From Geomicrobium sp. JCM 19039 (GTDB lineage Bacteria > Bacillota > Bacilli > Bacillales > Marinococcaceae): a stretch of DNA of 64,000 nucleotides. A model generated the notes under the pieces. That model was not told where the DNA came from. It worked only from the letters and a program-made list of their open reading frames with translations, and searched no databases. Below are positions 1-8,154 of the stretch, one piece after another. The translations under genes and the position numbers were made by a program. Location: assembly GCF_000698145.1 (NCBI RefSeq), contig NZ_BAXB01000002.1:62001-126000 (forward strand). The letters are read 5' to 3'. Every line of letters begins with the position of its first letter. The first letter of the stretch is position 1.

Positions 1-2
1 CG

Positions 3-233
3 ATGTTAAAAAAACTCGTCTTGACCGTTGCCCAGACGCTTGTGGATCACCCTGAAGACGTTCACGTAGACCAAGTGGAACAACAAGGAACGACAGTGTT
101 AACGCTGTCTGTGCACAAGGAAGACATGGGGAAAGTCATCGGCAAAAGCGGCAAAGTTGCAAGCGCATTGCGCACGGTTTTGGCTGCAGCGAACCGGGAT
201 CACGGAAAGGTTCGACTAAACATTGCTGATTAA
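3..233 (+). CDS. khpA: KhpA, KH-domain RNA-binding protein (5' end may lie outside window)
   Basis: Small single KH-domain protein (YlqC family) that binds RNA and in other Firmicutes partners with KhpB. The 76-aa reading frame carries the KH GxxG loop (IGKSGK, residues 46-51) after a DMGKV lead-in that is typical of the family. It sits immediately upstream of ylqD-rimM-trmD, as in B. subtilis, where rpsP precedes it. B. subtilis KhpA is about 81 aa, so the first visible ATG may be internal and the true start may lie before base 1. A rho-independent terminator follows directly. Family assignment is secure; the start is not. Confidence 0.9.
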   Translation: MLKKLVLTVAQTLVDHPEDVHVDQVEQQGTTVLTLSVHKEDMGKVIGKSGKVASALRTVLAAANRDHGKVRLNIAD

Positions 234-241
234 GGACGTGT

Positions 242-274
242 GAGGGGGAGGCGAAGCCTTCCTCTTTCTTTTTA
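242..274 (+). terminator. Intrinsic terminator after khpA
   Basis: A G-rich arm (GAGGGGGAGGC) with a GAA loop pairs imperfectly with GCCTTCCTC and is followed by TTTCTTTTT. It ends the rpsP-khpA transcript upstream of ylqD. Confidence 0.75.
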
Positions 275-305
275 CTCGTTTTTGCTCAATCCGGACAAGA
301 TTAAT

Positions 306-313
306 GGTATATT
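306..313 (+). promoter_or_regulatory. Possible extended -10 promoter for ylqD-rimM-trmD
   Basis: TGGTATATT lies 33 bp before the ylqD ATG, between the khpA terminator and the gene. TTGCTC at 282-287 is 20 bp upstream, too far for a good -35, so the call rests on the extended -10 alone. Confidence 0.4.
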
Positions 314-345
314 GAAAGTATTACATATCAACTAGAGGTGATCCA

Positions 346-774
346 ATGAGAATTGAAAAGAAAGTGCTCGTTCGTCATGTACTCACCGAAGACTATCGGA
401 AGAAATTATTGGCTAAAATGGAACAAGACAAGCAGCGTTTGATGACGGAGACGGAACAACTCCGCTTTCAATCACAGAAACAAGCAAAAGAACAAACCGA
501 TGCGAACAACAAAGCGCTCGTAAAAACGAGGTTTAACGCGGAAATAAAGAAGCGTACACAACGAATTGAAAGCATTACTTTTCGTGAGAATAAGATTCGT
601 ACGCTTCCAGAAGGTTCTCTTGTAACAAGTGAAACGTTGAAACGTACGACCGATGTAAAAGTCGGCGACAAATGGGCAGACCATAAGCTAGAAGATGAAA
701 TCATCATTGAAGATGGTATGGTTACAGAGATTCGCACTAAAGGAGATCAAGGAGATCATGACGTCAAACACTGA
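346..774 (+). CDS. ylqD: YlqD family protein
   Basis: 142-aa protein of the YlqD family, which is conserved in Bacillaceae between khpA and rimM; its biochemical role is not established. The N-terminal segment (MRIEKKVLVRHVLTE) is followed by a highly charged, Gln/Lys/Glu-rich helix likely to form a coiled coil (about residues 17-85), and then a small beta-rich C-terminal domain with the VKVGDKW pattern. The start is preceded by AGAGGTGATCC. Its 3' end overlaps the start of rimM by 17 bases, implying translational coupling. Recognition rests on sequence pattern plus synteny. Confidence 0.85.
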   Translation: MRIEKKVLVRHVLTEDYRKKLLAKMEQDKQRLMTETEQLRFQSQKQAKEQTDANNKALVKTRFNAEIKKRTQRIESITFRENKIRTLPEGSLVTSETLKRTTDVKVGDKWADHKLEDEIIIEDGMVTEIRTKGDQGDHDVKH

Positions 775-1291
775 GTATTTTAAAGTGGGGACGATTGTTA
801 ATACCCATGGGGTGCGGGGTGAGGTGCGTGTCATTCCGTCAACCGATTTTAAAGAAGAACGGTTTCAAGTCGGCAACACACTTTCTCTTCTCAGCAAAAA
901 CAAAAACCGTTCCTCGGTTAAAATTACAGGCTCAAGAACTCATAAGCAGTTTCAACTTCTCACGTTAGAAGGCATTGATTCTAAGGAGCGCGCAGATATG
1001 CTAAGAAATGCTGAATTGCAAGTGCATGAATCTGAGCGCGAGCATTTGCCAGAAGGTGATTTCTACTATAGTGAAATCGTCGGGTTGAACGTTGTTACAA
1101 CCGATGGACAAACGCTTGGTGTCGTGAAAGAAATTCTTTCTCCTGGAGCGAATGACGTGTGGGTCGTCAAGCGAAATGAACCGATGAAAAAAGACGTGTT
1201 ATTGCCGTATATTGATGATGTCATCATTGATGTCAATCGTTCTGAACGAGTCGTCACCGTGCGGCTAATGGAAGGATTGTTAGACGAATGA
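758..1291 (+). CDS. rimM: Ribosome maturation factor RimM
   Basis: RimM binds ribosomal protein S19 and assists 30S head maturation. I place the start at ATG 758 ([15 protein letters not shown]), not at the upstream in-frame ATGs, because a strong AGGAGATCAAGGAG ribosome-binding site lies directly before it. The product is 177 aa. The N-terminal RimM barrel shows [15 protein letters not shown] at residues 11-25; the C-terminal PRC-barrel begins near [12 protein letters not shown] and contains the [10 protein letters not shown] pattern. It overlaps ylqD upstream and shares ATGA with trmD downstream, so the three genes form one translational unit. Confidence 0.96.
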   Translation: MTSNTEYFKVGTIVNTHGVRGEVRVIPSTDFKEERFQVGNTLSLLSKNKNRSSVKITGSRTHKQFQLLTLEGIDSKERADMLRNAELQVHESEREHLPEGDFYYSEIVGLNVVTTDGQTLGVVKEILSPGANDVWVVKRNEPMKKDVLLPYIDDVIIDVNRSERVVTVRLMEGLLDE

Positions 1292-2013
1292 ATCTTCATT
1301 TTCTAACGCTTTTTCCAGAGATGTTTACTGGAGTCAAAGAGTCTTCCATATGGAAACAAGCGAATGATAAAGGTAGCACTACTTACACGATTACGAACTT
1401 CAGAGATTATACCGATAATAAGCACAAAAAAGTCGATGACTACCCGTTTGGCGGTGGTGCAGGCATGGTGCTTCGTGCGCAACCGATTCACGATGCGTTG
1501 CAGGCGATTCCTCGCACAGAAAAGGAACGAGTCGTCCTGTTATGCCCTCAAGGCGAAGCGTACACACAAAAGAAAGCGGAAGAGCTTGCCGATTCTGACC
1601 AAATCGTTTTTATTTGTGGCCATTATGAAGGGTATGATGAACGAATTCGCACGTTCGTCACAGATGAAATCTCTGTAGGGGATTACGTGCTTACCGGTGG
1701 GGAGCTGGCATCGATGATTGTTGCAGATAGCGTCATTCGTTTGCAACCTGGTGTGCTAGGAAATGATGAATCGGCGGTCAAAGACTCTTTTAGTACCGGT
1801 TTATTGGAACATCCTCAATACACTCGACCAGCCGAGTGGAATGGTTTGCACGTACCTGAAGTGTTGCTCTCTGGTCATCATGAGCGTATTCATGAGTGGC
1901 GAGAAAAAGAAGCACTGAAGCGAACGTGGCAGCGGAGACCGGATTTGCTCGAACAAAAAGAACTGTCCGAACGAGAACACGTTTGGATCAAAGAATTTGA
2001 AGGAAACAATTGA
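1288..2013 (+). CDS. trmD: tRNA (guanine-N1)-methyltransferase TrmD
   Basis: TrmD methylates G37 of tRNAs reading CNN and CGG codons using S-adenosylmethionine, preventing +1 frameshifting. The 241-aa ORF is full length. Family motifs are present: the N-terminal [18 protein letters not shown] near residues 51-60, and the trefoil-knot SAM site containing [11 protein letters not shown] (110-120) and [11 protein letters not shown] (about 129-139). It starts inside the rimM stop (ATGA overlap). The -35 box of the rplS promoter overlaps its stop codon. Confidence 0.97.
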   Translation: MNLHFLTLFPEMFTGVKESSIWKQANDKGSTTYTITNFRDYTDNKHKKVDDYPFGGGAGMVLRAQPIHDALQAIPRTEKERVVLLCPQGEAYTQKKAEELADSDQIVFICGHYEGYDERIRTFVTDEISVGDYVLTGGELASMIVADSVIRLQPGVLGNDESAVKDSFSTGLLEHPQYTRPAEWNGLHVPEVLLSGHHERIHEWREKEALKRTWQRRPDLLEQKELSEREHVWIKEFEGNN

Positions 2014-2038
2014 AGAAAGGCTGTCCATATGCTATGAT
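2010..2038 (+). promoter_or_regulatory. Sigma-A promoter for rplS
   Basis: TTGAAG (2010-2015) and TATGAT (2033-2038) are separated by exactly 17 bp. The -35 overlaps the trmD stop codon. It would start an untranslated leader of roughly 80 nt before rplS. Confidence 0.75.
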
Positions 2039-2044
2039 AGCAGG

Positions 2045-2115
2045 TGTGGCGAAAGCCCTTGAATCCGATGTTCCGCTATGGAAATTCCGTAAGAGCATCC
2101 GAGAAGAAAGGAGGC
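2045..2115 (+). promoter_or_regulatory. Candidate L19 ribosomal-protein leader RNA
   Basis: The untranslated stretch between the rplS promoter and its Shine-Dalgarno contains paired elements: GATG/CATC enclosing ATGG...CCGT. B. subtilis and relatives carry an autoregulatory L19 leader at this position. Assignment is from position and foldability only; no covariance search was possible. Confidence 0.45.
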
Positions 2116-2125
2116 AGTATGCCTT

Positions 2126-2470
2126 ATGACAAACATTATTCGTGAAATTAACAAAGCTCAACTAAAGAGTGATGTACCGAACTTCCGTCCTGGAGATACA
2201 GTCGCTGTCGACGTTAAAGTTGTCGAGGGTTCTCGTGAGAGAATTCAGGTATTCCAAGGTGTTGTACTCAAGCGTCGAGGAAGTTCAATTAGCGAAACGT
2301 TTACCGTGCGTAAGATCTCTTCTGGTGTAGGAATTGAGCGTACATTCCCGGTTCATTCACCAAGAATCGCTAAGATTGACGTGAAGCGCCGTGGTCGCGT
2401 ACGTCAAGCAAGATTGTACTACTTGCGTAAACTTCAAGGAAAAGCAGCAAGAGTAAAAGAACTTCGCTAA
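2126..2470 (+). CDS. rplS: 50S ribosomal protein L19
   Basis: Ribosomal protein L19, at the interface of the 30S and 50S subunits. The 114-aa ORF matches the family's usual length and shows hallmark segments: [39 protein letters not shown] and [14 protein letters not shown]. The start has a strong GAAAGGAGG site; a nearby ATG seven bases upstream is out of frame. The gene has its own promoter and a probable regulatory leader, and is closed by a terminator. Confidence 0.98.
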   Translation: MTNIIREINKAQLKSDVPNFRPGDTVAVDVKVVEGSRERIQVFQGVVLKRRGSSISETFTVRKISSGVGIERTFPVHSPRIAKIDVKRRGRVRQARLYYLRKLQGKAARVKELR

Positions 2471-2484
2471 ATTGTAGACCAACG

Positions 2485-2516
2485 AAAGGAGCTTGCCACC
2501 ATACAGGCTCCTTTTT
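2485..2516 (+). terminator. Intrinsic terminator after rplS
   Basis: AAAGGAGC and GGCTCCTTT arms are followed by a T-run. The stem contains a Shine-Dalgarno-like sequence but has no start codon at usable distance. Confidence 0.8.
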
Positions 2517-2547
2517 CGCACTTCTAAAAGTAAAGGAAGTTGTAACC

Positions 2548-3390
2548 ATGACAATACAATGGTTCCCCGGACATATGGCTAAAGCCATCCGGGAGATGAA
2601 AGAAAATATTAAAAAAGTCGATGTCGTGATTGAACTGCTTGATGCCCGCATCCCAGAATCTTCTAGAAATCCGGTGTTAGAAGAAGTCGTAACTGACCAG
2701 CCGCGAGTGCTCGTTTTAATGAAACCAGACTTAGCAGATCCGGAACGAACGAAAGAGTGGGTCGCCCACTACGAACAACGTGGACAAGCAGCAGTCGTGG
2801 TGGACGCCAAGAAAAACACAGGCATACAAACGCTCATTAAAGAAGTGCTCAATCAGGCAGAACCGAAGATGGATAAGTTGAAGCAAAAAGGCATTCGACA
2901 ACGTTCTGTGCGTGCCATGATTGTCGGCATTCCAAACGTAGGAAAATCGACGCTCATTAATCGCCTTGTCGGGAGAAACCAAGCAACAACTGGGAATAAA
3001 CCAGGGGTGACAAGAAAGAACGAATGGTTAAAAGTTGGCAAAAAAATGGAGCTGCTCGATACGCCAGGTGTCCTTTGGCCAAAGTTTGAAGATCAAACGG
3101 TCGGCCTTAGATTGGCAGCGACAGGAGCCATTAAAGATGAGCGTCTAGACTTTTCTGATGTTGCCCTATATTTGATTCGTTATCTTAAAGAACATTACCC
3201 AAATGCGCTAACTGTTCGCTATAACATAAAAGAAGCTCCGAGTGAAGATGTGGCGTGGTTTGAAGAAATTGGAAAAAGACGAGGGTGTCTAATGAGTGGA
3301 GGAGACATCGATTTTGATCAAACTTCCGAACTGATTTTGAGGGAGTTTCGTTCAGAGAAGTTAGGGAGAATTACGCTAGAACGGCCATAA
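2548..3390 (+). CDS. rbgA: Ribosome biogenesis GTPase RbgA (YlqF)
   Basis: Circularly permuted GTPase that acts late in 50S assembly, promoting L16 incorporation. 280 aa, full length, opening with the family signature [11 protein letters not shown]. Motif order is permuted: G4 near residues 58-61, then G1 GIPNVGKST (127-135) and G3 DTPG (171-174), followed by the C-terminal RNA-binding helical domain ending GCLMSGG and EKLGRI. An oddity is that the G4 box reads MKPD rather than the usual NKxD. It lies between rplS and rnhB, as in B. subtilis. Confidence 0.96.
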   Translation: MTIQWFPGHMAKAIREMKENIKKVDVVIELLDARIPESSRNPVLEEVVTDQPRVLVLMKPDLADPERTKEWVAHYEQRGQAAVVVDAKKNTGIQTLIKEVLNQAEPKMDKLKQKGIRQRSVRAMIVGIPNVGKSTLINRLVGRNQATTGNKPGVTRKNEWLKVGKKMELLDTPGVLWPKFEDQTVGLRLAATGAIKDERLDFSDVALYLIRYLKEHYPNALTVRYNIKEAPSEDVAWFEEIGKRRGCLMSGGDIDFDQTSELILREFRSEKLGRITLERP

Positions 3391-3436
3391 CGACCGTCTA
3401 CACGTAACGCTCCCTTTTTTTAAAAAGGAGAAAACG

Positions 3437-4199
3437 ATGAATAAAGAAAGCATAACGGCAGTGAAAGCCCAGTTATTTGAAGAAGGTGCAGTGCATGACG
3501 AGAACTGGCTTAAAGCGATGCGTGCAGACGAAAGAAAAGGCATTCAAAAGCTTCTCGCCCAGTATGATGCACTCATCGAAAAACAAACAACAGATTTGAA
3601 CATATATACCGATAAAAGAAATGAAGAGTATCGTCTCTGTCGCACGTGGAACTTTGCAGGCATTGATGAAGTCGGGCGAGGTCCACTTGCAGGACCGGTG
3701 ACGACAGCTGCAGTCATGATCCCTGAGCACGTGATGCTGCCGGGCATTGATGATTCAAAAAAACTGTCACAAAAAGAGAGAGCCCGTCTATATACCTCAT
3801 TATGGAACGTGCGTTGTAGGCATTGGTGAGGCGACTGTTGAAGAAATTGACGAAATTAACATTTATTATGCTACGCAATTAGCAATGAAACGGGCAATTG
3901 AAAACCTGCCGACCCAACCGGATCATTTACTCGTTGATGCGATGACGTTACCCGTGCCCATTCGCCAAACCTCACTGACGAAAGGCGATCAGCACAGTGC
4001 TGCCATAGCAGCCGCCTCGATTGTCGCAAAAGAGACGAGAGACAGGTTTATGAGGAAGCTTCATGAACGCTTTCCGGTGTATGGGTTTGACCAGCACGTA
4101 GGATACGGGACGAAGCGCCATCTTGATGCTCTTGATGATTATGGACCTTCTTCTGAACATCGCTTGAGTTTCCGCCCAGTCGCCGATCGCGTGCTCTAA
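3437..4199 (+). CDS. rnhB: Ribonuclease HII (reading frame broken)
   Basis: RNase HII removes ribonucleotides embedded in DNA and RNA primers. The N-terminal frame has the catalytic [12 protein letters not shown] (Asp77, Glu78); the C-terminal frame has LLVDAMTL and [20 protein letters not shown] with the remaining acidic residues. The frames separate at about 3795-3816. Adding one C at 3795-3796 and one G at 3816 restores [21 protein letters not shown], which follows the family pattern, and gives 254 aa, close to the 255 aa of B. subtilis. I treat it as one gene with two one-base deletions, more likely sequencing error than decay. Confidence 0.92.
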
Positions 4200-4213
4200 G
4201 AGAGGGTGTAGGT

Positions 4214-5702
4214 ATGGACCATCAAAACATAAACCGGTCATTATCGGTGTCAAGAGATCTAACGCTCGGTAAGCCTAAACTAACGCCTGGCCAATGGTTT
4301 AGTGGACGAATTACAAAGATTTATAGGGGACGTCAAGCGGTTGTACATACATCCGGTGGTTCAATGGTTGCTCGTCTCGAAGCCCCGCTCACAGCGAATG
4401 AGCGCTATTTATTTCAAGTGCAGTCGGTTAAAGGTGAGGTCCACTTGAAAGTATTTCCCACCCCGTCCAACTCCCCGTCTAAAGACCAATTGAGTGCAAC
4501 AGGTCTAGGGAATAACCGGCAGGAACGGGCGTTGCTCGGTCGTTTCTTAAGAGACGAAACGCCGTTTACTACGAATGCTTTGCAACAAGGGGGGGAACTG
4601 CTTAAAGCGATTGGAAGAAAAGATGCGCACGCTGTGAAGATTGTCGGAGCGATGATTCAACAACTTTTGCCGTTAACCCCTTCGGTCTATCAAGCCATCG
4701 ACGCTTTCACGCGAGGAGACCAAGGGGCATCAGCGTCCCTTCGTAAACTGCAAAGCTCCACGACGATGCAAGCGGCAACACCGTCCTCCAATCAATTTCT
4801 ACAATTGCTTACGACCCTTTTAGAAAGATCGACTGTTTCAGCAAATCAGGCAGTGACGACCTCCCGATTGGAGCAATTGCTCCAAGAAGCAACTGGACGA
4901 GAAGTGCCGCACCATAGGGAGAAGGGGCAAGAATGTTGCTAGCGAGGATTGGGCTTGTGAACGAGGGAGTGGCAACCGCGACGAGAGAGACATTTATACA
5001 CCAACTAAAAGAGACGTATCCAGCGTATACTCAATCGCGTGAGTGGGCACATGGTTAACCCCGTCTTCACAGATGGTTGAGCGTTTGAAAACGATCCTCT
5101 CTCTTCAAAACCTAACCGCTCATGAACGCGTAGCTCTGCAGCGACTTGTTGGCCAAGAAGCGATGCACGTACAACAAGTGAAACAATTACTAGACACGAG
5201 TACGAGTCAACGAATGCTCGTGCAAACGTTGGAGCGTGGAATCAATACGGAGATGAGCCCGCAGGCGGTAACATTATTTACTTCCGTCGCCCAACAAATT
5301 GCCGGCACGCATCTGCTCGCTGCAATTCATGACTTTCAAGCATTTTATATTCCACTAGAGCGAGAAGAAACATATACCGATTTGTTTTTACTACACAAGC
5401 GAGAGGATCATGAAGCTTTTCGAATTCTGTTTTTTCTAAATCTGGAAATGCTCGGTGACACCGTCATTGACATGCAAGTCGTCAAAGAGCAACTTTTCTT
5501 AAACATTCGCACAAAACAACAGGAACCAGAGTGGATAAAGACGGTCATGATCCCGCTTTTAACAGATCGGCTGGAGCAAGCAGGATTCGTGTTGTCAAAA
5601 TTCCAGTGGGAAGAGCCAGAAAATGGAGAACCTGTATTAACACTACAAAAACATGAGCAAGAAAATACGAAAACTTCAAAGCGATTGGACATAAGAATAT
5701 GA
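4214..5702 (+). CDS. ylqG: YlqG-like protein with FliK C-terminal-type domain (frame broken twice)
   Basis: Read in three frames that join if one G is restored in the run at 4924-4927 and one at 5053-5054, giving about 496 aa. The N-terminal part contains GQWFSGRITKIYRGRQAVV, a small beta module; the middle is helical and Gln/Thr/Ser-rich. The C-terminal about 110 residues (LFLLHKREDHEAFRILFFLN, LEMLGDTVIDMQVVKEQLFL, and MIPLLTDRLEQAGFVL) follow the hydrophobic pattern of the FliK hook-length-control C-terminal domain. It overlaps ylqH by four bases. In B. subtilis ylqG is uncharacterised; a link to type III export is inferred from domain resemblance and the ylqH partnership. Confidence 0.75.
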
Positions 5703-6001
5703 AGAAGAAACGAAATTTTGCAGCCGCTCTTCGTTATGACAAAGATCGCACAGACGCGCCCGTTGTCAAAGCAAAAGGGTATGGACATGTGGCTGACCAG
5801 ATCAAAAAATCCGCGGAGAAATCAGCAATTCCGGTACAAAAGGACCCGTCCCTTGCTGAATTATTGTCTCATTTACACGTGAATGAGCCGATCCCAGAGC
5901 ACTTGTATGAAGCGGTTGCTGAAGTGTTTGCTTTTATTTATCAAGTGGAGAGAGAAATGAAAGAAATTCAAACAAACGGGAACGATAGAGGGGAAAGATA
6001 A
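5699..6001 (+). CDS. ylqH: YlqH, FlhB C-terminal-like protein
   Basis: 100-aa protein homologous to the cytoplasmic C-terminal part of the export switch FlhB. Compared with flhB in this same window, AAALRYDKDRTDAPVVKAKG aligns with AVALRYDGETMQAPKVIAKG, and PEHLYEAVAEVFAFIYQ with PEDLFKAVAEVLAYVYK. It lacks the membrane part and the NPTH autocleavage motif: the equivalent position reads KRNF. The start ATG overlaps the ylqG stop (ATGA). Role unknown; pairing with a FliK-like protein suggests a stand-alone export-switch pair. Confidence 0.88.
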   Translation: MKKKRNFAAALRYDKDRTDAPVVKAKGYGHVADQIKKSAEKSAIPVQKDPSLAELLSHLHVNEPIPEHLYEAVAEVFAFIYQVEREMKEIQTNGNDRGER

Positions 6002-6018
6002 GAAAGGAGGGACCAGCG

Positions 6019-6198
6019 TTGACGAAAAAAAAGAATTTGCTCGACGTTACACAAAGCGAGACGCTGATGACTCAATTTAACGAAGAAATTGCACATGAAT
6101 TTGGCATTCATTATGCTGCAATTGAACAGGATGCCAAAGCGAAAGCTAACGACAAAAAATCACAGAAACAAGACGAGCAAAAAGAATCTGATCGTTAA
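6019..6198 (+). CDS. Short protein resembling the N-terminal half of alpha/beta SASP
   Basis: 59 codons from TTG 6019, with an excellent AGAAAGGAGG site nine bases upstream. It encodes MTKKKNLLDVTQSETLMTQF followed by NEEIAHEFGIHYAAIEQDAK and a very charged Lys/Gln/Asp tail. The EEIAHEFGI segment matches the first conserved block of alpha/beta-type small acid-soluble spore proteins, but the second block (the ITKRLV region) is absent. It sits in the ylqG-ylqH operon just before a terminator. It could be a degenerate or specialised SASP-like protein; function is not known. Confidence 0.6.
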   Translation: MTKKKNLLDVTQSETLMTQFNEEIAHEFGIHYAAIEQDAKAKANDKKSQKQDEQKESDR

Positions 6199-6212
6199 TT
6201 GTTTCAAAAGGC

Positions 6213-6246
6213 AAAGGCATGGTTGCGTGAAAACATCATGCCTTTT
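6213..6246 (+). terminator. Intrinsic terminator after the ylqGH operon
   Basis: AAAGGCATG and CATGCCTTT arms (9 bp, perfect) with a 15-nt loop and a TTTTCT tail. Confidence 0.85.
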
Positions 6247-6388
6247 CTATCGTAAAAACGACCCGAACATTTTTAGATAATTTCCAAAAATCGCTAGCAA
6301 TTTATTTCGAAACACGGTATATTTATCGAGTGACAATTTTTCAACGTTTCTGAATGATAGTTTAATGTGACAAGAAGGTGATGCATTC

Positions 6389-8140
6389 ATGCAGATATTT
6401 AAGCAGTTAAAAGAGTTTTTCTGGCCTTATCGTAAGTACTTTATCGGCTCCATTCTCTCACTCATTTTTGTGACTGGCTTAACTGTCGTTTATCCTATTT
6501 TTCTACAGCTGGCAATTGACGAAGGGATTGTGAACCAAAACTACAGTCTCATCCCCATTTTATCCATCGGGTTTATCTTCGTGATGATGCTCAAGCAGTC
6601 GCAGCATTTTTCAATCAATATTGGGGGGATCTGTTCGGCATTCAAACCGTCTACCAACTCCGGAAAAGATTGTATGAAAAGTTGCAATTTTTGCCATTTC
6701 GCTATTACGATAATGCTCGTACAGGCGACTTAATGTCGCGACTAACCGCGGATGTAGAAGGGTTTCGTTTCTTTTTATCATTTGGTTTTGCGCAGTTATT
6801 TAACTTTGTTATGATTGTCGTTTTCAGTTTGATCGTCATGTTTTATTATTCACCGCAATTGGCGTTAGTCACGCTTTTTATGATGCCAGTCCTCGCGGTA
6901 ACCGTGCAACGGTTTGACCGCTTCGTACATCCTGCGTTTAAAGAAATTCGTATCTCAATGGCCAGTTTAAATACGCGCGTTCAAGAGAACGTCAGTGGTA
7001 TTCAAACGGTCAAATCACTCTCCAAAGAAGACTTTGAGAAGACGCGATTTGATGATAAAAACTCTCACTATCGAGATCGGTATTTGTTTACGTCAGGAAT
7101 TTGGGCGAAATACTTTCCGGTAATGGAATTCATCGGAAACATCGCCGTCGTCCTTCTTTTAGCTTACGGAGGATACTTAGCGATTTATGGGACGTTAACG
7201 CCTGGAGCATTTGTTGCGTTCTTCAGCCTCGTTTGGTACATCATGGGTCCACTTATGAACCTAGTTTATCATTAACACCTTTAGCCAATCGAAAGCGTCA
7301 GGAGAGCGTCTGCTTGAAGTGCTGCATGAGCCTGAAGATATTCAAGATCTTCCTAACGCGACCGACGCCAAACGATTAAAGGGAGAAGTTGAATTTAAAG
7401 AGGTTGATTTTTATTATCCTTCCGAGAAAAAGGCTGCTCTTTCGTCCATTAACTTCAAAGCAAATGAAGGGGAAACCATTGGTCTTATGGGAGGGACAGG
7501 TGCTGGAAAGTCCAGCATCACACAATTAATCGCCAGGTTCTATGAAGCAACGAATGGATCCATCACCATCGATGGAATTGACAATCGAGATTATACGGTG
7601 CAATCGCTTCGAGCAAACATCGGTTTTGTTCTCCAAGAGCCCTTTCTTTTCTCATCTTCAATCCGTGACAACATCTCCTACGGAAATCCGAGTATTTCTT
7701 TAGAAGAAATTGTTGAAGCGGCCAAACGCGCAGATGCTCATGAATTTATTGAAGGGCTACCGAACGGCTATGACACGGTGCTTGGAGAGCGGGGCATGGG
7801 GCTATCGGGAGGGCAAAAGCAGCGAATTTCAATTGCAAGAGCATTGCTTGTGAACCCGAGCATACTCATTCTTGATGATGCGACGAGTGCTGTTGATATG
7901 CAAACGGAGTTCAAGATTCAAGCGGCATTTAAGGAGCTCATGAAGGGCAGAACGACATTTATTATTGCCCATCGAATTTCGAGTGTTCAACATGCGGATC
8001 AGATCCTTGTACTAGAAGAAGGCACGATAAAAGAACGAGGACGTCACGATGAACTATTAGAAAAGAATGGCCTCTACCGTAGAATATTTGATATTCAATA
8101 TCAAGATTTAGAAGCAATTAAAGCGCAAACGATTAGTTGA
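6389..8140 (+). CDS. ABC exporter half-transporter, first subunit (frame broken)
   Basis: Type IV (B-family) ABC exporter half: six-helix transmembrane domain, then an ATPase domain. Three frames join: one base is missing near 6565-6580 (restoring DDAQAVAAFFNQYWGDLFGI) and two near 7264-7270 (restoring NLGFIINTFSQSKASGERLL), giving about 584 aa. Walker A is GGTGAGKSS, the signature is a canonical LSGGQKQR (7802-7816), but Walker B ends ILILDD: the catalytic Glu is Asp (codon 7877-7879). This is the pattern of the degenerate-site subunit of heterodimeric exporters such as BmrC or YfiB/YheI. The partner gene follows directly. Substrate unknown. Confidence 0.88.
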
Positions 8141-8154
8141 AAGGGGCAAGCCTC

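Noticed and set aside
468-737. Minus-strand ORFs opposite ylqD and many other genes
   Set aside because: Shadow frames of well-supported + strand genes, with no ribosome-binding sites or family resemblance.
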